A stretch of 38,852 bases of DNA from NCBI GenBank assembly GCA_910575035.1, contig CAJTDL010000041.1:1-38852 (forward strand). Reading direction: 5' to 3'. Below, piece after piece: positions 16,711 through 24,559 of the stretch. Positions within the stretch are counted from its first letter, which is position 1; every line of letters begins with the position of its first letter. The notes under the pieces were generated by a model. It had not been told where the DNA came from and ran no database searches. It worked only from the letters and a program-made list of their open reading frames with translations. The position numbers were made by a program, and so were the translations under genes. Source of the stretch: Lachnospiraceae bacterium (GTDB lineage Bacteria > Bacillota > Clostridia > Lachnospirales > Lachnospiraceae).

Positions 16711-16731
16711 ATATTAAAAGCCATAGTTAAA

Positions 16732-17535
16732 TCACAAATGGCATAATTCCTGCAAAATATCCCTTATCCTTCTGGAAGAGTATCCATATCCTACTGCCTT
16801 AGACACATCCAACGTAAAACATCTTTTTTTGTCTGTGTCAATATTTTCTATCTGGGACTCTGAATGCATCAGTTCTTTTAAACAACATACAATCTCCCTT
16901 AATCTTATCTTTTCTGTATTTCCTAATAAAAATATCTCGTTTTTCCCATTTTCTCCTGATACACAAAGATGCAAGATAAATTCTGACAAGTCATCAATAT
17001 GCAATACATTATTAAACTCCTTATCCATGTTATACAAAACGATATTCTCATTCTCCTTCATCTTCTCTATGAGGTGGCATAAAAAAACCCCCCTCCTCCT
17101 GCCCCCCACGATTCCGGGCATACGAATAATATAATATGGAAGCCCACTTTCCATGACAATTTTCTCCGCCAAATATTTTGTTGTCCCATATAAGCTGGGG
17201 GTTACCATAACTGCTTCTTCTGTGGCCATATCTGTATGTAAATCCCCATAAATAGAATCTGATGAAAGATAAATGACTCTTTTTACTTGATGCTTTCTGC
17301 AAAAGTCCATCATTGCAACGGCCGTAACCACATTATCCTGCACATACTTATCTGCTGATCCATTGCTGACAGCCGCGGTATAAAGCAGGATATCATAATC
17401 TCCGTCATATTTATCATAGGCGCTGCCACGCCCCATCCCGTACATTTGTATATTTGGCTCCCTTAAAAGCCTTTCTTTTAAAAATCCTCCCACATATCCA
17501 TGAGGGCTAAATAAAATCACCTTTTTGACGCCCAT
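16732..17535 (-). CDS. NAD(P)-dependent SDR epimerase/reductase
   Basis: 267 residues, an atypical extended SDR. The Rossmann glycine motif is degenerate (SPHGYVGGFL), but YLSSDSIYGD, YGTTK (catalytic Tyr and Lys) and IIRMPGIVGG match the family. It resembles dTDP-4-dehydrorhamnose reductase or NAD epimerase relatives. A strong purine-rich leader precedes the ATG, and the gene follows the transketolase C subunit by 11 bp. It probably performs a reduction or epimerisation in the same sugar pathway; the substrate is unknown. The sequence is AT-rich compared with the pyr genes. Confidence 0.8.
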   Translation of the reverse strand: MGVKKVILFSPHGYVGGFLKERLLREPNIQMYGMGRGSAYDKYDGDYDILLYTAAVSNGSADKYVQDNVVTAVAMMDFCRKHQVKRVIYLSSDSIYGDLHTDMATEEAVMVTPSLYGTTKYLAEKIVMESGLPYYIIRMPGIVGGRRRGVFLCHLIEKMKENENIVLYNMDKEFNNVLHIDDLSEFILHLCVSGENGKNEIFLLGNTEKIRLREIVCCLKELMHSESQIENIDTDKKRCFTLDVSKAVGYGYSSRRIRDILQELCHL

Positions 17536-17546
17536 ATATCCCCCGC

Positions 17547-18461
17547 CTAAAAATCTTTCATTATTTTATGGTATATATTCCCTGCATCTAATTTATTTGC
17601 TTCTAACACCTGCTGCTGTGTGCCATACCCCTCGGCAAAGCAATCCTCCAGCCCAATCCGCCTTAGCCTGTTCCCACACGCATTTGCAGCCAAAATTTCA
17701 GCAACTGTACCGCCTAAACCACCAATTACGCTATGTTCCTCCACAGAATAAACCATGTGATGCCTCGCTGCTATTTCCAGGACGCCTTCTACATCCATTG
17801 GCTTTAAGGTATGCACACTGACAACTTCTGCCTCAATCCCGCAATTATGCAAGTGCTGCGCAGCTTCCATTACCTGGTACAAAATCTCTCCTGTTGCAAA
17901 TAAAGCAAGATCCTTGCCTTCCCTCAAAATGCTTACCTTCTCTGGCAAGACTTCTTTTCCCTGAGGATATAGCTCTTCCGAAAGATTATTCCCAAGCCTG
18001 ATATAAACTGCGCCTTCTTTCTCATAAGCATAACGCACTAGGGCTTTGGTTTCCTGCGGTGTTGCTGGAGAAAGCAAGGTTAAATTTGGCATGCACCTCA
18101 ATACTGCTATGTCCTCTGTGGCATGGTGCGTTGCACCCAGGTAGCCATATGCCATACCTGCGCCTATCCCTACAATCTTGACATTCAGCCTTTGCAGGCA
18201 TACGTCCAGACGGATAAACTCATAAGAGCGGTAGGCCAAAAAGGAGCCTATGGTATAAGCAAAAGGTATTTTCCCACAGCTTGCCATCCCCGCTGCCGCC
18301 GCTACCATATGCCCTTCTGAAATCCCAAAGTTAAAATACTGCCCTGGCATATCCCGGCGGAAATCATCATACACAATCATCCCATTATCCGAAACCAAAG
18401 AAAGCACATTCTTATCTTCTTGGGCAATCTGGTAAAGCTCCTTCAAATATGTATTCCTCAT
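17547..18461 (-). CDS. Transketolase, C-terminal subunit (split enzyme)
   Basis: 304 residues carrying the pyrimidine-binding and C-terminal transketolase domains. The catalytic Glu lies in FNFGISEGHMVAAAAGMA. HHATEDIAVLR and the C-terminal EEHSVIGGLG are also family-typical. The start at 18461 is chosen because its ATG overlaps the TGA of the N-terminal subunit as ATGA, and the upstream 27 codons of the longer frame are non-homologous. Together the two subunits form a TPP-dependent ketol transferase. In this operon they may supply sedoheptulose-7-phosphate or transfer a two-carbon unit onto a sugar. Confidence 0.9.
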   Translation of the reverse strand: MRNTYLKELYQIAQEDKNVLSLVSDNGMIVYDDFRRDMPGQYFNFGISEGHMVAAAAGMASCGKIPFAYTIGSFLAYRSYEFIRLDVCLQRLNVKIVGIGAGMAYGYLGATHHATEDIAVLRCMPNLTLLSPATPQETKALVRYAYEKEGAVYIRLGNNLSEELYPQGKEVLPEKVSILREGKDLALFATGEILYQVMEAAQHLHNCGIEAEVVSVHTLKPMDVEGVLEIAARHHMVYSVEEHSVIGGLGGTVAEILAANACGNRLRRIGLEDCFAEGYGTQQQVLEANKLDAGNIYHKIMKDF

Positions 18462-19288
18462 TCCTGCAGCTCCCTTTCTGTAATACCTAATTCCTTCCTT
18501 ACAATCTCCATTTCTTGTGGATTCGGCATGCGGTAATGCCAAATAGGCACCTGTTCCATAAAAGAAACTCCTTTTCCTTTCACCGTATCTGCAATGATAA
18601 CCTTGGGCTGCTCCCTGAATTCTTCCCGATCTTTTCCCAAAACCATAACCAATTTCCCTATGTCATGCCCATCCACATTTTCCACATCCCAGCCAAATCC
18701 CTGCCACTTTTCTTCCAAAGAGTCCAGCTTTAAAATTTCTTCTGTATTCCCCATTGCCTGCAGCTTGTTCCTATCCAAAATAACTGTCAGGCTGCCTAAT
18801 CCATGATGCGCCGCTGAAAGAGCCGCCTCCCACACTGAGCCCTCCTGGCACTCCCCATCCCCCAGAAGCACATAAGTATGGCTTTCCCTTGCATCCAATT
18901 GATTCGCCAAGGCAATCCCCACTGCAAACGACAGCCCATGCCCCAAAGAACCTGTTGTCGCCTCCACACCTGGAATATCCCTATATTTTGGCTCTCCTCC
19001 TAAATGAGATCCTGGCTGGCAAAACGAATGGAGCTGTCCTGGCGTGATATAGCCAATCCGTTTTAAAATGCTGTACAGCACAAGGCTTGCATGCCCTTTA
19101 CTGACAATTACTTTGTCCCTTTCTGCCCAATCTGGATTATTTTTGTCATATCTTAAAATCCCGCCAAAGTATAAGGCTGTCATAATTTCAACTGCTGAAA
19201 ATGCCGAAGCCAAATGCCCCGACTTCCCACGATAGGCCGTTATCATAATATCTTTTCTGATTTCTCTTGCAATATCTTCCAACATCAT
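18458..19288 (-). CDS. Transketolase, N-terminal subunit (split enzyme)
   Basis: The TPP-binding subunit, about 276 residues. GHLASAFSAVEIMTALYFGG, HLGGEP, TGSLGHGLSFAVGIA and the TPP/metal motif GDGECQEGSVWE followed by DRN are all present. The frame can be extended to a GTG at 19300; the ATG at 19288 has GAGG six bases upstream and gives the usual family N-terminus. Split transketolases of this kind are common in anaerobes and are often found in special sugar clusters separate from the housekeeping copy. It is coupled to the C subunit by ATGA. Confidence 0.9.
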   Translation of the reverse strand: MMLEDIAREIRKDIMITAYRGKSGHLASAFSAVEIMTALYFGGILRYDKNNPDWAERDKVIVSKGHASLVLYSILKRIGYITPGQLHSFCQPGSHLGGEPKYRDIPGVEATTGSLGHGLSFAVGIALANQLDARESHTYVLLGDGECQEGSVWEAALSAAHHGLGSLTVILDRNKLQAMGNTEEILKLDSLEEKWQGFGWDVENVDGHDIGKLVMVLGKDREEFREQPKVIIADTVKGKGVSFMEQVPIWHYRMPNPQEMEIVRKELGITERELQE

Positions 19289-19311
19289 TTCCATCCTCAC
19301 GACTAAATAAC

Positions 19312-20370
19312 TTATATGAAATTCACATGCTCCCCTGGGTATTTCAATTCTGACAGATACTTATTCATTTCATCTAAACGGCATAATTCCCGGCAGTTTG
19401 ATTCCAGATCCATGTTTGAAAAATAACGTATCAATTTTTTTCTCCTATGTCCTTCCCATATCTCTTCCAGACTCTCTTCATATAGGTTTCCATAACTCAA
19501 TTCCTCTTTTCCCATAAAGACTATGCAAGGCCACAGATTCCCTTTTGCATCTATGTATACCATAAACGGCAATGCAAGGCACTGGGCGTACTCCCGTTTA
19601 CATGCCAGCTTTTTCATAGCGTGGGCTCGGAAATAAATCTTATAATCTTCTTCCTCAATTTCTTTTAACTCTTCTTCCATTTCTATCATTTCCTTATAGT
19701 CAACCTGAAGGATATTCCCGCTTTGTGGATGTTGTGAAAACGGCTTTATTGTAAAATAGTCCACCCCTATTTTTTTAAGTTCTTTTGCCATAGCAACCAC
19801 TTCATTTTTGTTGTCTGGGAGAAGCAGTAACTGCACCCCTATGGTAGTGGATGCTCTCTGTTCTTTTTTCACCCGCACAGCTTCCTGCATGTTATGCAAA
19901 ACTATCTGCAAATCCCCTTTTTTGCACTGATGGATTTTCTCATAAGACTCATCTGTAATGCCAGCTGTGCTGAAGCGAACCCATGTCAGGGATGACAGGC
20001 AATCTTTTGAAGCTTCTGGCGTCAGCAGCACCCCATTTGTGGACATCGCCGTATCCATGCCGTGTCTTTTTGTTTCATTGATAATATCCACTGCATTTCT
20101 ATTCAGCAAAGGCCCCCCCCCCGCATAAATGATGCTTTTCACACCTTTTTCTGCAAACTCTCTCAGCCTTTTTTTCAGCACTTCCCCATCCATCACCGTT
20201 GGTTTGTACCCTGTATAATCCACTGCACAGAATATGCAGCGATGGTTGCATGCATTTGTCAGTCCAACCTCTAATTCAATCGGGTATATATTTTCCCCTT
20301 TTAGCCACTCAGATACCCTATGTGGATGGTAAATCAATTTATGGGAATCCATGCGTATTTCATTCTTCAT
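19312..20370 (-). CDS. Second radical SAM/SPASM-type protein
   Basis: 352 residues from the preferred start at 20370, which has GGAGAAG upstream and overlaps the glycosyltransferase gene by 11 bp; the frame extends to 20406. The cluster ligands are Cys41, Cys45 and Cys48 (ACNHRCIFC), at the same positions as in the other radical SAM protein. Later come a Gly-rich SAM segment (YAGGGPLL) and a C-terminal Cys-rich SPASM-like region (CIVFMG…CRELC). It ends in GEHVNFI, the same terminal residues as its paralogue. It is likely a sugar- or protein-modifying enzyme of the glycan pathway; the reaction is unknown. Confidence 0.85.
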   Translation of the reverse strand: MKNEIRMDSHKLIYHPHRVSEWLKGENIYPIELEVGLTNACNHRCIFCAVDYTGYKPTVMDGEVLKKRLREFAEKGVKSIIYAGGGPLLNRNAVDIINETKRHGMDTAMSTNGVLLTPEASKDCLSSLTWVRFSTAGITDESYEKIHQCKKGDLQIVLHNMQEAVRVKKEQRASTTIGVQLLLLPDNKNEVVAMAKELKKIGVDYFTIKPFSQHPQSGNILQVDYKEMIEMEEELKEIEEEDYKIYFRAHAMKKLACKREYAQCLALPFMVYIDAKGNLWPCIVFMGKEELSYGNLYEESLEEIWEGHRRKKLIRYFSNMDLESNCRELCRLDEMNKYLSELKYPGEHVNFI

Positions 20371-22444
20371 TTTTATTCTTCTCCAAACGTTTTTCAATTT
20401 CCCCAAGCACTCTTTTCATCAATATATCAAATGTCATAGTTTTCAAAGCAGCATTCCGGCCACGGCCAATCATTATTTTCCGTTCTTCTTCGTGGGTTAA
20501 ATAGTAATGCAGCTTCCCTATTAAGTCTTCCCGGTTATAAAACATCGCCACATCTTTACCAACTTCTATAATTTTTCGTATGTCCACTGCATCTTTGTCC
20601 TCTGGAATATAATTGCTAATATAAAAGCCACCGCTCAGCATGGTTTCCCATGCTCTGGCTGCTGATGTAGTTAAAATATTATTTCCAACTACAATTTTAG
20701 ATGCCTGGTATATTTTAGATAGCATTTCTCCATTTTCAGCAGGATCCATGGCATATTTTTTATACTTCTCTTCTATTGCCCATCCATTCCCCCATAATTT
20801 AACATTCGTAAAACCAGCATCTAAAACCCAATCAACCAACACCTGCCTATATACCCGTTGGTTAAAATTATTAAACATATCCGAAACCAAATAATCTATT
20901 ACCACTTGTATAAGTGTAATATTATAATGGAAACACAATATTCCTTTCACATATTCTTCAAACTCTTCTTCTGAATAAAAAATATTTCCTGTTTCATATA
21001 CATAATCTTGGTATCCTTTATAGATTACATATACCTCTTCCTGAAACCCTTCTGGAACATTTGCTAATAACTTGGCAATATGGGCATCTGCATCACTGGC
21101 ATGGCATACAAAGCAAATATCACATGTATATTTTTTAAGCTCATCTTTATTCAAAATAAGCGGCCTGTATATATGGGAATCTGCCGGAATTGCAGCGTCT
21201 ATTAAACGATCTTTGGGATAACCAACCTCCATAAATTTCTCCCATGTAATAAAGTGGTTCATAATGAAATCTCTATCCATTAACTTTAGTGGCGTTTCTT
21301 TACTCATAATATGCGGCAACGGATCTTGTATCCAAGTAACCCATACAATTTCTTTTGGAACCACTGAATATTCAAAACGAAAGTGATCAATATCGAAAAT
21401 AATATCTGGCTTAAACCTTTTTATATACTGAATAATATCTCTTTTATAAACCCTATGGATCCCATCTGGCTCCATCAATAATTGTATTTCACATCCAAGC
21501 CTGGATGTCGCCTGCATGCAATCTCTTGTATGATACTTCAATACGGTAGTAAAACAGCTTGTATAAAACAAAATCCTTGGTTTCCCACTTTTAATATTTG
21601 CAATAATGCCATCCATATTTTCTTCATAGTATCTTTGAATATATCTGCCATCTTCCCGTTCTTCTCTTTTTCTTATTTCGATTTCCTGCTCTAATATAGG
21701 TTGGAAAACATCATGAAAGCCATTGTAGTATGCTACGTCAGGAAAAGCAATCATATCCCCCCTAAAATATTCATACATACTTCGCTCTGGAACTAAAAAA
21801 ACAATCCGATTTTTATTCAATAAATCTTTTATGTCATATAAACAGATAAACAAATGCCAATATTTATCGTCAAAAACTGCATACACTGGCAAATCCATAT
21901 CTAAAAATACTGAACTCAGACGGAAGCTTTCTTCTATTTTCCAAAGATCTTCTATCCACAATTCATTTACTGTCATAACAGCCTTATCTTTCCCACCTAC
22001 AATTTCCTTCCTATACCGAACATAGCTGGTAAAGCATTTATTTGAACTATCTGCACAAACTACCAGTTCATCATCCTGCCATATTGGAAGCAGTTCTATT
22101 CCTCCTGCCTTCGCTCCTCTAAAATGTGGATATTCCTCTAAATATTTTAGATTATTATAATAATTTTCCTTCAACGCCTTTTCATTCTGTGCATAATAAG
22201 CTTCTAAAATTAACTCATATAATGTATTATCTTTTGTGATTTCATAAACAGCAACAAAATCAAGAAGGGCTTTTTTATCCATCTGGTTCCGAAATTCCAA
22301 TTTTGCCTTTTCCAACAATACCTCTGTTCTTTTTTCAGGGAATGCTTCTAATAATTCCCCTGACAATGCTAATGCCTCTTCCAAGAACCCACATTCTTCA
22401 AAATCCAGCATTTTATCCAAATATTGTGCTAACAGCTTCTCCAT
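20360..22444 (-). CDS. CgeB-like glycosyltransferase with TPR-like N-terminus
   Basis: A 694-residue protein. The first 120 residues or so look helical and repeat-like (TPR-type). The middle, with residues such as IIFDIDHFRFEYSVVPKEIVWVTWIQDPLPH, and the C-terminal part IVVGNNILTTSAARAWETML/GRGRNAALKTMT resemble CgeB/GT4-like family 1 glycosyltransferases found in spore-coat and flagellin-glycan loci. It probably transfers the pathway's sugar onto protein; the acceptor is inferred from the flagellin remnant just upstream. The gene is clearly more AT-rich than the pyr genes. It is the first gene of the island after the flagellin remnant. Confidence 0.75.
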   Translation of the reverse strand: MEKLLAQYLDKMLDFEECGFLEEALALSGELLEAFPEKRTEVLLEKAKLEFRNQMDKKALLDFVAVYEITKDNTLYELILEAYYAQNEKALKENYYNNLKYLEEYPHFRGAKAGGIELLPIWQDDELVVCADSSNKCFTSYVRYRKEIVGGKDKAVMTVNELWIEDLWKIEESFRLSSVFLDMDLPVYAVFDDKYWHLFICLYDIKDLLNKNRIVFLVPERSMYEYFRGDMIAFPDVAYYNGFHDVFQPILEQEIEIRKREEREDGRYIQRYYEENMDGIIANIKSGKPRILFYTSCFTTVLKYHTRDCMQATSRLGCEIQLLMEPDGIHRVYKRDIIQYIKRFKPDIIFDIDHFRFEYSVVPKEIVWVTWIQDPLPHIMSKETPLKLMDRDFIMNHFITWEKFMEVGYPKDRLIDAAIPADSHIYRPLILNKDELKKYTCDICFVCHASDADAHIAKLLANVPEGFQEEVYVIYKGYQDYVYETGNIFYSEEEFEEYVKGILCFHYNITLIQVVIDYLVSDMFNNFNQRVYRQVLVDWVLDAGFTNVKLWGNGWAIEEKYKKYAMDPAENGEMLSKIYQASKIVVGNNILTTSAARAWETMLSGGFYISNYIPEDKDAVDIRKIIEVGKDVAMFYNREDLIGKLHYYLTHEEERKIMIGRGRNAALKTMTFDILMKRVLGEIEKRLEKNKNEE

Positions 22445-22530
22445 CCCACTATGTCCTTCCTCAATGCAATCTCGGCAACCTCCAATATGGCTTTCCCTAC
22501 AAAATCACCTACACTTCCATCCCCTCCATT
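22429..22530 (-). pseudogene. Unidentified coding remnant after the flagellin fragment
   Basis: In a frame different from flagellin, an open stretch reads YNGGDGSVGDFVGKAILEVA and onward to a TAG at 22429. It has no start of its own. It could continue from the end of the flagellin frame (…ERGIPTRIV) if one base were changed, giving a smooth protein-like sequence. I do not recognise it. It looks like the C-terminal end of a lost gene joined to flagellin by deletion. Confidence 0.3.
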
Positions 22531-22936
22531 ATACTATCCTTGTCGGGATTCCACGCTCATATAAATATTCTTTTGCTTCTATGCCAAGATAATTAATCTC
22601 GTTATACGTAAGAGTTTCAGTTCCTTTTGTATAGGAAACATCCCTCAACCCCAACGTCTGTGCATCCATTTTCCCGATGCTAATACTAATACTTTGATTT
22701 GCATTTGCGCCTACATGAAGCTTCTTGTCTTTAAAGCTTCCATCTAGCAACTCTTGCTTATTAAACTGGGTTGTTTCAGCAATCCTATCAAGTTCTTCTG
22801 TCAATGCAGCCAATTCTTCATTAATTGCATCACGGTCAATATCCTGATTTGTGTCATTCGCACCCTGTACTGCTAATTCATTCATACGTTGCAGAATGCT
22901 ATGTGCTTCATTCAACGCGCCTTCTGCTGTCTGAAT
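22529..22936 (-). pseudogene. Flagellin fragment, truncated at both ends
   Basis: From IQTAEGALNEAH (Ile codon at 22934-22936) through LQRMNELAVQGANDTNQD, LDRIAETTQFNKQELLDG and KKLHVGANANQSISISIGKM, this is the classic D1 region of bacterial flagellin. The N-terminal D0 part, about 90-100 residues, is absent because the sequence changes exactly upstream of the Ile codon into prophage DNA. The C-terminal D1/D0 domain needed for filament assembly is also absent: the frame ends after 128-135 residues in unrelated sequence. It cannot form filaments as it stands. Position directly upstream of the glycan operon is the usual flagellin location. Confidence 0.85.
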
Positions 22937-22945
22937 AAAAAAGTG
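22931..22945. other. Probable prophage/chromosome junction within flagellin
   Basis: Flagellin similarity ends at 22936 and a phage-type terminator begins about 22 bases later. The attachment core should lie in or next to CTGAATAAAAAAGTG (22931-22945). The other end of the prophage, its integrase and the 5' part of flagellin are not in the window, so the core length cannot be defined. Confidence 0.45.
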
Positions 22946-22957
22946 AATAATATTTGA

Positions 22958-22990
22958 AAAATGAGGCGGCAGGATAATCCCGCCGCCCTT
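22958..22990 (-). terminator. Terminator of the phage lysis module
   Basis: GGCGGC (22965-22970) pairs with GCCGCC (22982-22987), with extra pairing inside. On the minus strand the hairpin is followed by TCATTTTT, and it comes shortly after the endolysin stop at 23006. The opposite side also has a T-run (CCTTTTT), so it may be bidirectional and shield the chromosome junction. Confidence 0.8.
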
Positions 22991-23005
22991 TTTGTATCCG
23001 AAAAT

Positions 23006-23944
23006 CTATTTGACGTACACTTTCCCGCCATGAACAGCAGCAACCCATCCAGACGGAGTGCGAATCCAGGTATCTTCCCCGGCCACCTTTACATCTTTGC
23101 AGGTGATACGGGTTCCCTTGTCCAGGCAGCCATCACCATCTGCATCGTGGTTTTTGCCATCCTCTGTCAGTTCGCTGTGGCTCTTTGCCCGGTAGGCCGT
23201 GCCTGCGCCTTCCCTTACCTTCACTTCGGCCTGTAACGTATATGTGCTGCCAACCTTATAATTTACCTTCCCAATCGCTGCACTTGCTGCATATACGCTT
23301 TCCAGCCTTGCTTTGGATATGCTTCCGTACAGGCCATCTGCGTTTAAATTATTATCTTCTTGGAAGGCCAGGAGCGCAGCTTCTGTGTTCTTCCCAAAAT
23401 CGCCGTCTGCGCCATCGGCTCCACAGGAATAGCCTGCACCAATAAGCATGACCTGCATGTCTTTCACCTTTTCCCCCTTGTCGCCCCTTTGGAGCCATGA
23501 CCTGTTAACGGGCTGCGCTGTCCCAGTGTTGCCAGTTGTTTCCCCAGAATCATCAAACAGGCTGCGAACCTCTATCAAATCGCTTCTCCTGTAAAAGCTG
23601 GAATATGTAACGCCCTTCCCTGGGTTGCTCTTAGTGTTGGATGACCCCCCAATGCTCTCGTACATGCCATTATCCCCTGCATAGAAGGCGATATGGGTCG
23701 CCCTTTTGTTCCTGCCAAAATACAGCAAGTCACCAGGCTTCCTTTTTGCTGCGTCAATCTTTTCCCCAAGGGAGCGGTATCCATCTGCGGTCGTCCTTCC
23801 CACGTTAAAGCCAGAATCCCGAAGCACGTTATAGGCATACCCAGAGCAGTCATAGCCTCCCTCTTCCATAGATTCCCCGCCCCATACGTAGGGCTTCCCA
23901 AGGTATTTCTTGCAGTTCTTGATGATATTTTCCCTGGTTGCCAT
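23006..23944 (-). CDS. Phage endolysin: NlpC/P60 + peptidoglycan-binding + SH3-like domains
   Basis: 312 residues. The N-terminal NlpC/P60 cysteine peptidase has YDCSG with Cys33 and THIAFYAG with His84 as the catalytic pair. A peptidoglycan-binding type 1 domain follows (about 165-230, WLQRGDKGEKVKDMQ…DGDFGKNTEAALLAFQ) and then a C-terminal SH3-like wall-binding domain (about 235-312, VKVREGAGTAYRAKS…GWVAAVHGG). It cleaves stem-peptide bonds of peptidoglycan at the end of the phage cycle. There is no signal peptide, so release depends on the holin encoded directly upstream. The stop is followed by a strong terminator. Confidence 0.92.
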   Translation of the reverse strand: MATRENIIKNCKKYLGKPYVWGGESMEEGGYDCSGYAYNVLRDSGFNVGRTTADGYRSLGEKIDAAKRKPGDLLYFGRNKRATHIAFYAGDNGMYESIGGSSNTKSNPGKGVTYSSFYRRSDLIEVRSLFDDSGETTGNTGTAQPVNRSWLQRGDKGEKVKDMQVMLIGAGYSCGADGADGDFGKNTEAALLAFQEDNNLNADGLYGSISKARLESVYAASAAIGKVNYKVGSTYTLQAEVKVREGAGTAYRAKSHSELTEDGKNHDADGDGCLDKGTRITCKDVKVAGEDTWIRTPSGWVAAVHGGKVYVK

Positions 23945-23945
23945 A

Positions 23946-24158
23946 TTATTCCACCCCGCTTTCTAATTCCGGCAATCCTTTGATAGACATTAATAAAGAT
24001 ACTACGCCAGCCAATGCAGCAGTCCCGGCCACAACCTTCCAGTCTACAGCCGTAATTGTCACGCCAGCTGGTATCAATGCCACAGCTGCCTCCGCCACGG
24101 TCTTTAGCGCCCTAATTCCGGCCTTCTTTGCCCATTCAATCCAATCTCTGTCCTTCAT
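23946..24158 (-). CDS. Phage holin, r1t-like
   Basis: A 70-residue protein with the pattern of r1t-type holins: WIEWAKKAGIRALKTVAEAAVALI, then a second hydrophobic stretch VVAGTAALAGVVSLLMSI and the terminal GLPELE motif. Two membrane segments are predicted by eye. It forms lesions in the membrane that let the endolysin reach the wall. AAAGGAG precedes the ATG, and the stop is one base from the endolysin start, a typical lysis cassette. Confidence 0.85.
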   Translation of the reverse strand: MKDRDWIEWAKKAGIRALKTVAEAAVALIPAGVTITAVDWKVVAGTAALAGVVSLLMSIKGLPELESGVE

Positions 24159-24173
24159 ATGTTTCTCCTTTCT

Positions 24174-24500
24174 TTATAGAAGCATCAGAACTGCCGTTAC
24201 GACAGCCCCTACAACGGTTCCTGCTACAGATGTGATTACGGCAATCTTAATCTGCCTGCCTGTCTCAATAGGCTCTTCTTCCAATTTCTCAAGCCTATCT
24301 CCCTGTTTTTTCAGTTCTTCGAGCATGTTGGCCATGTTGACCGCCATTTTCTCGACAGATACAGTAAGGTCGTTTATGTGGTTTAAGCTACTTTCAAGTA
24401 GTTCAATCCTCCTGTTCTGCCTTGTGTTCTCTGCGTCAATACGCTCTGCAAATTCTTTATGGAACCTGTCATGCTCGTTCCTGCCCATTGTGTTGTCCAT
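24174..24500 (-). CDS. XhlA-like membrane-anchored lysis protein
   Basis: 108 residues from the ATG at 24500, which has AAGGAGGTGG upstream; the frame extends ten codons further. It is charged and coiled-coil-like for most of its length (MDNTMGRNEHDRFHKEF…LLESSLNHI…LEELKKQGDRLEKLEEE) and ends in one transmembrane helix (IAVITSVAGTVVGAVVTAVL). This is the layout of XhlA/hemolysin-type accessory lysis proteins found before holins in Firmicute prophages. It probably assists membrane disruption together with the downstream holin. Confidence 0.65.
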   Translation of the reverse strand: MDNTMGRNEHDRFHKEFAERIDAENTRQNRRIELLESSLNHINDLTVSVEKMAVNMANMLEELKKQGDRLEKLEEEPIETGRQIKIAVITSVAGTVVGAVVTAVLMLL

Positions 24501-24525
24501 GGCATACCACCTCCTTTCAATTCTT

Positions 24526-24540
24526 CCCACACAAGGTGGG
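24526..24540 (-). promoter_or_regulatory. Short hairpin just after the variable-region stop codon
   Basis: CCCAC (24526-24530), loop ACAAG, GTGGG (24536-24540), about 20 bases downstream of the stop of the large fibre gene. GC-rich hairpins just beyond the variable region are a known cis element of diversity-generating retroelements. It could equally be a weak attenuator between fibre and lysis genes. Confidence 0.4.
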
Positions 24541-24559
24541 CAGATGCATAGATTTTAGA

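Noticed and set aside
23006-24558. Reverse transcriptase or template repeat downstream of the fibre
   Set aside because: This stretch is fully explained by the XhlA-like protein, holin and endolysin; no second copy of the variable region was noticed.
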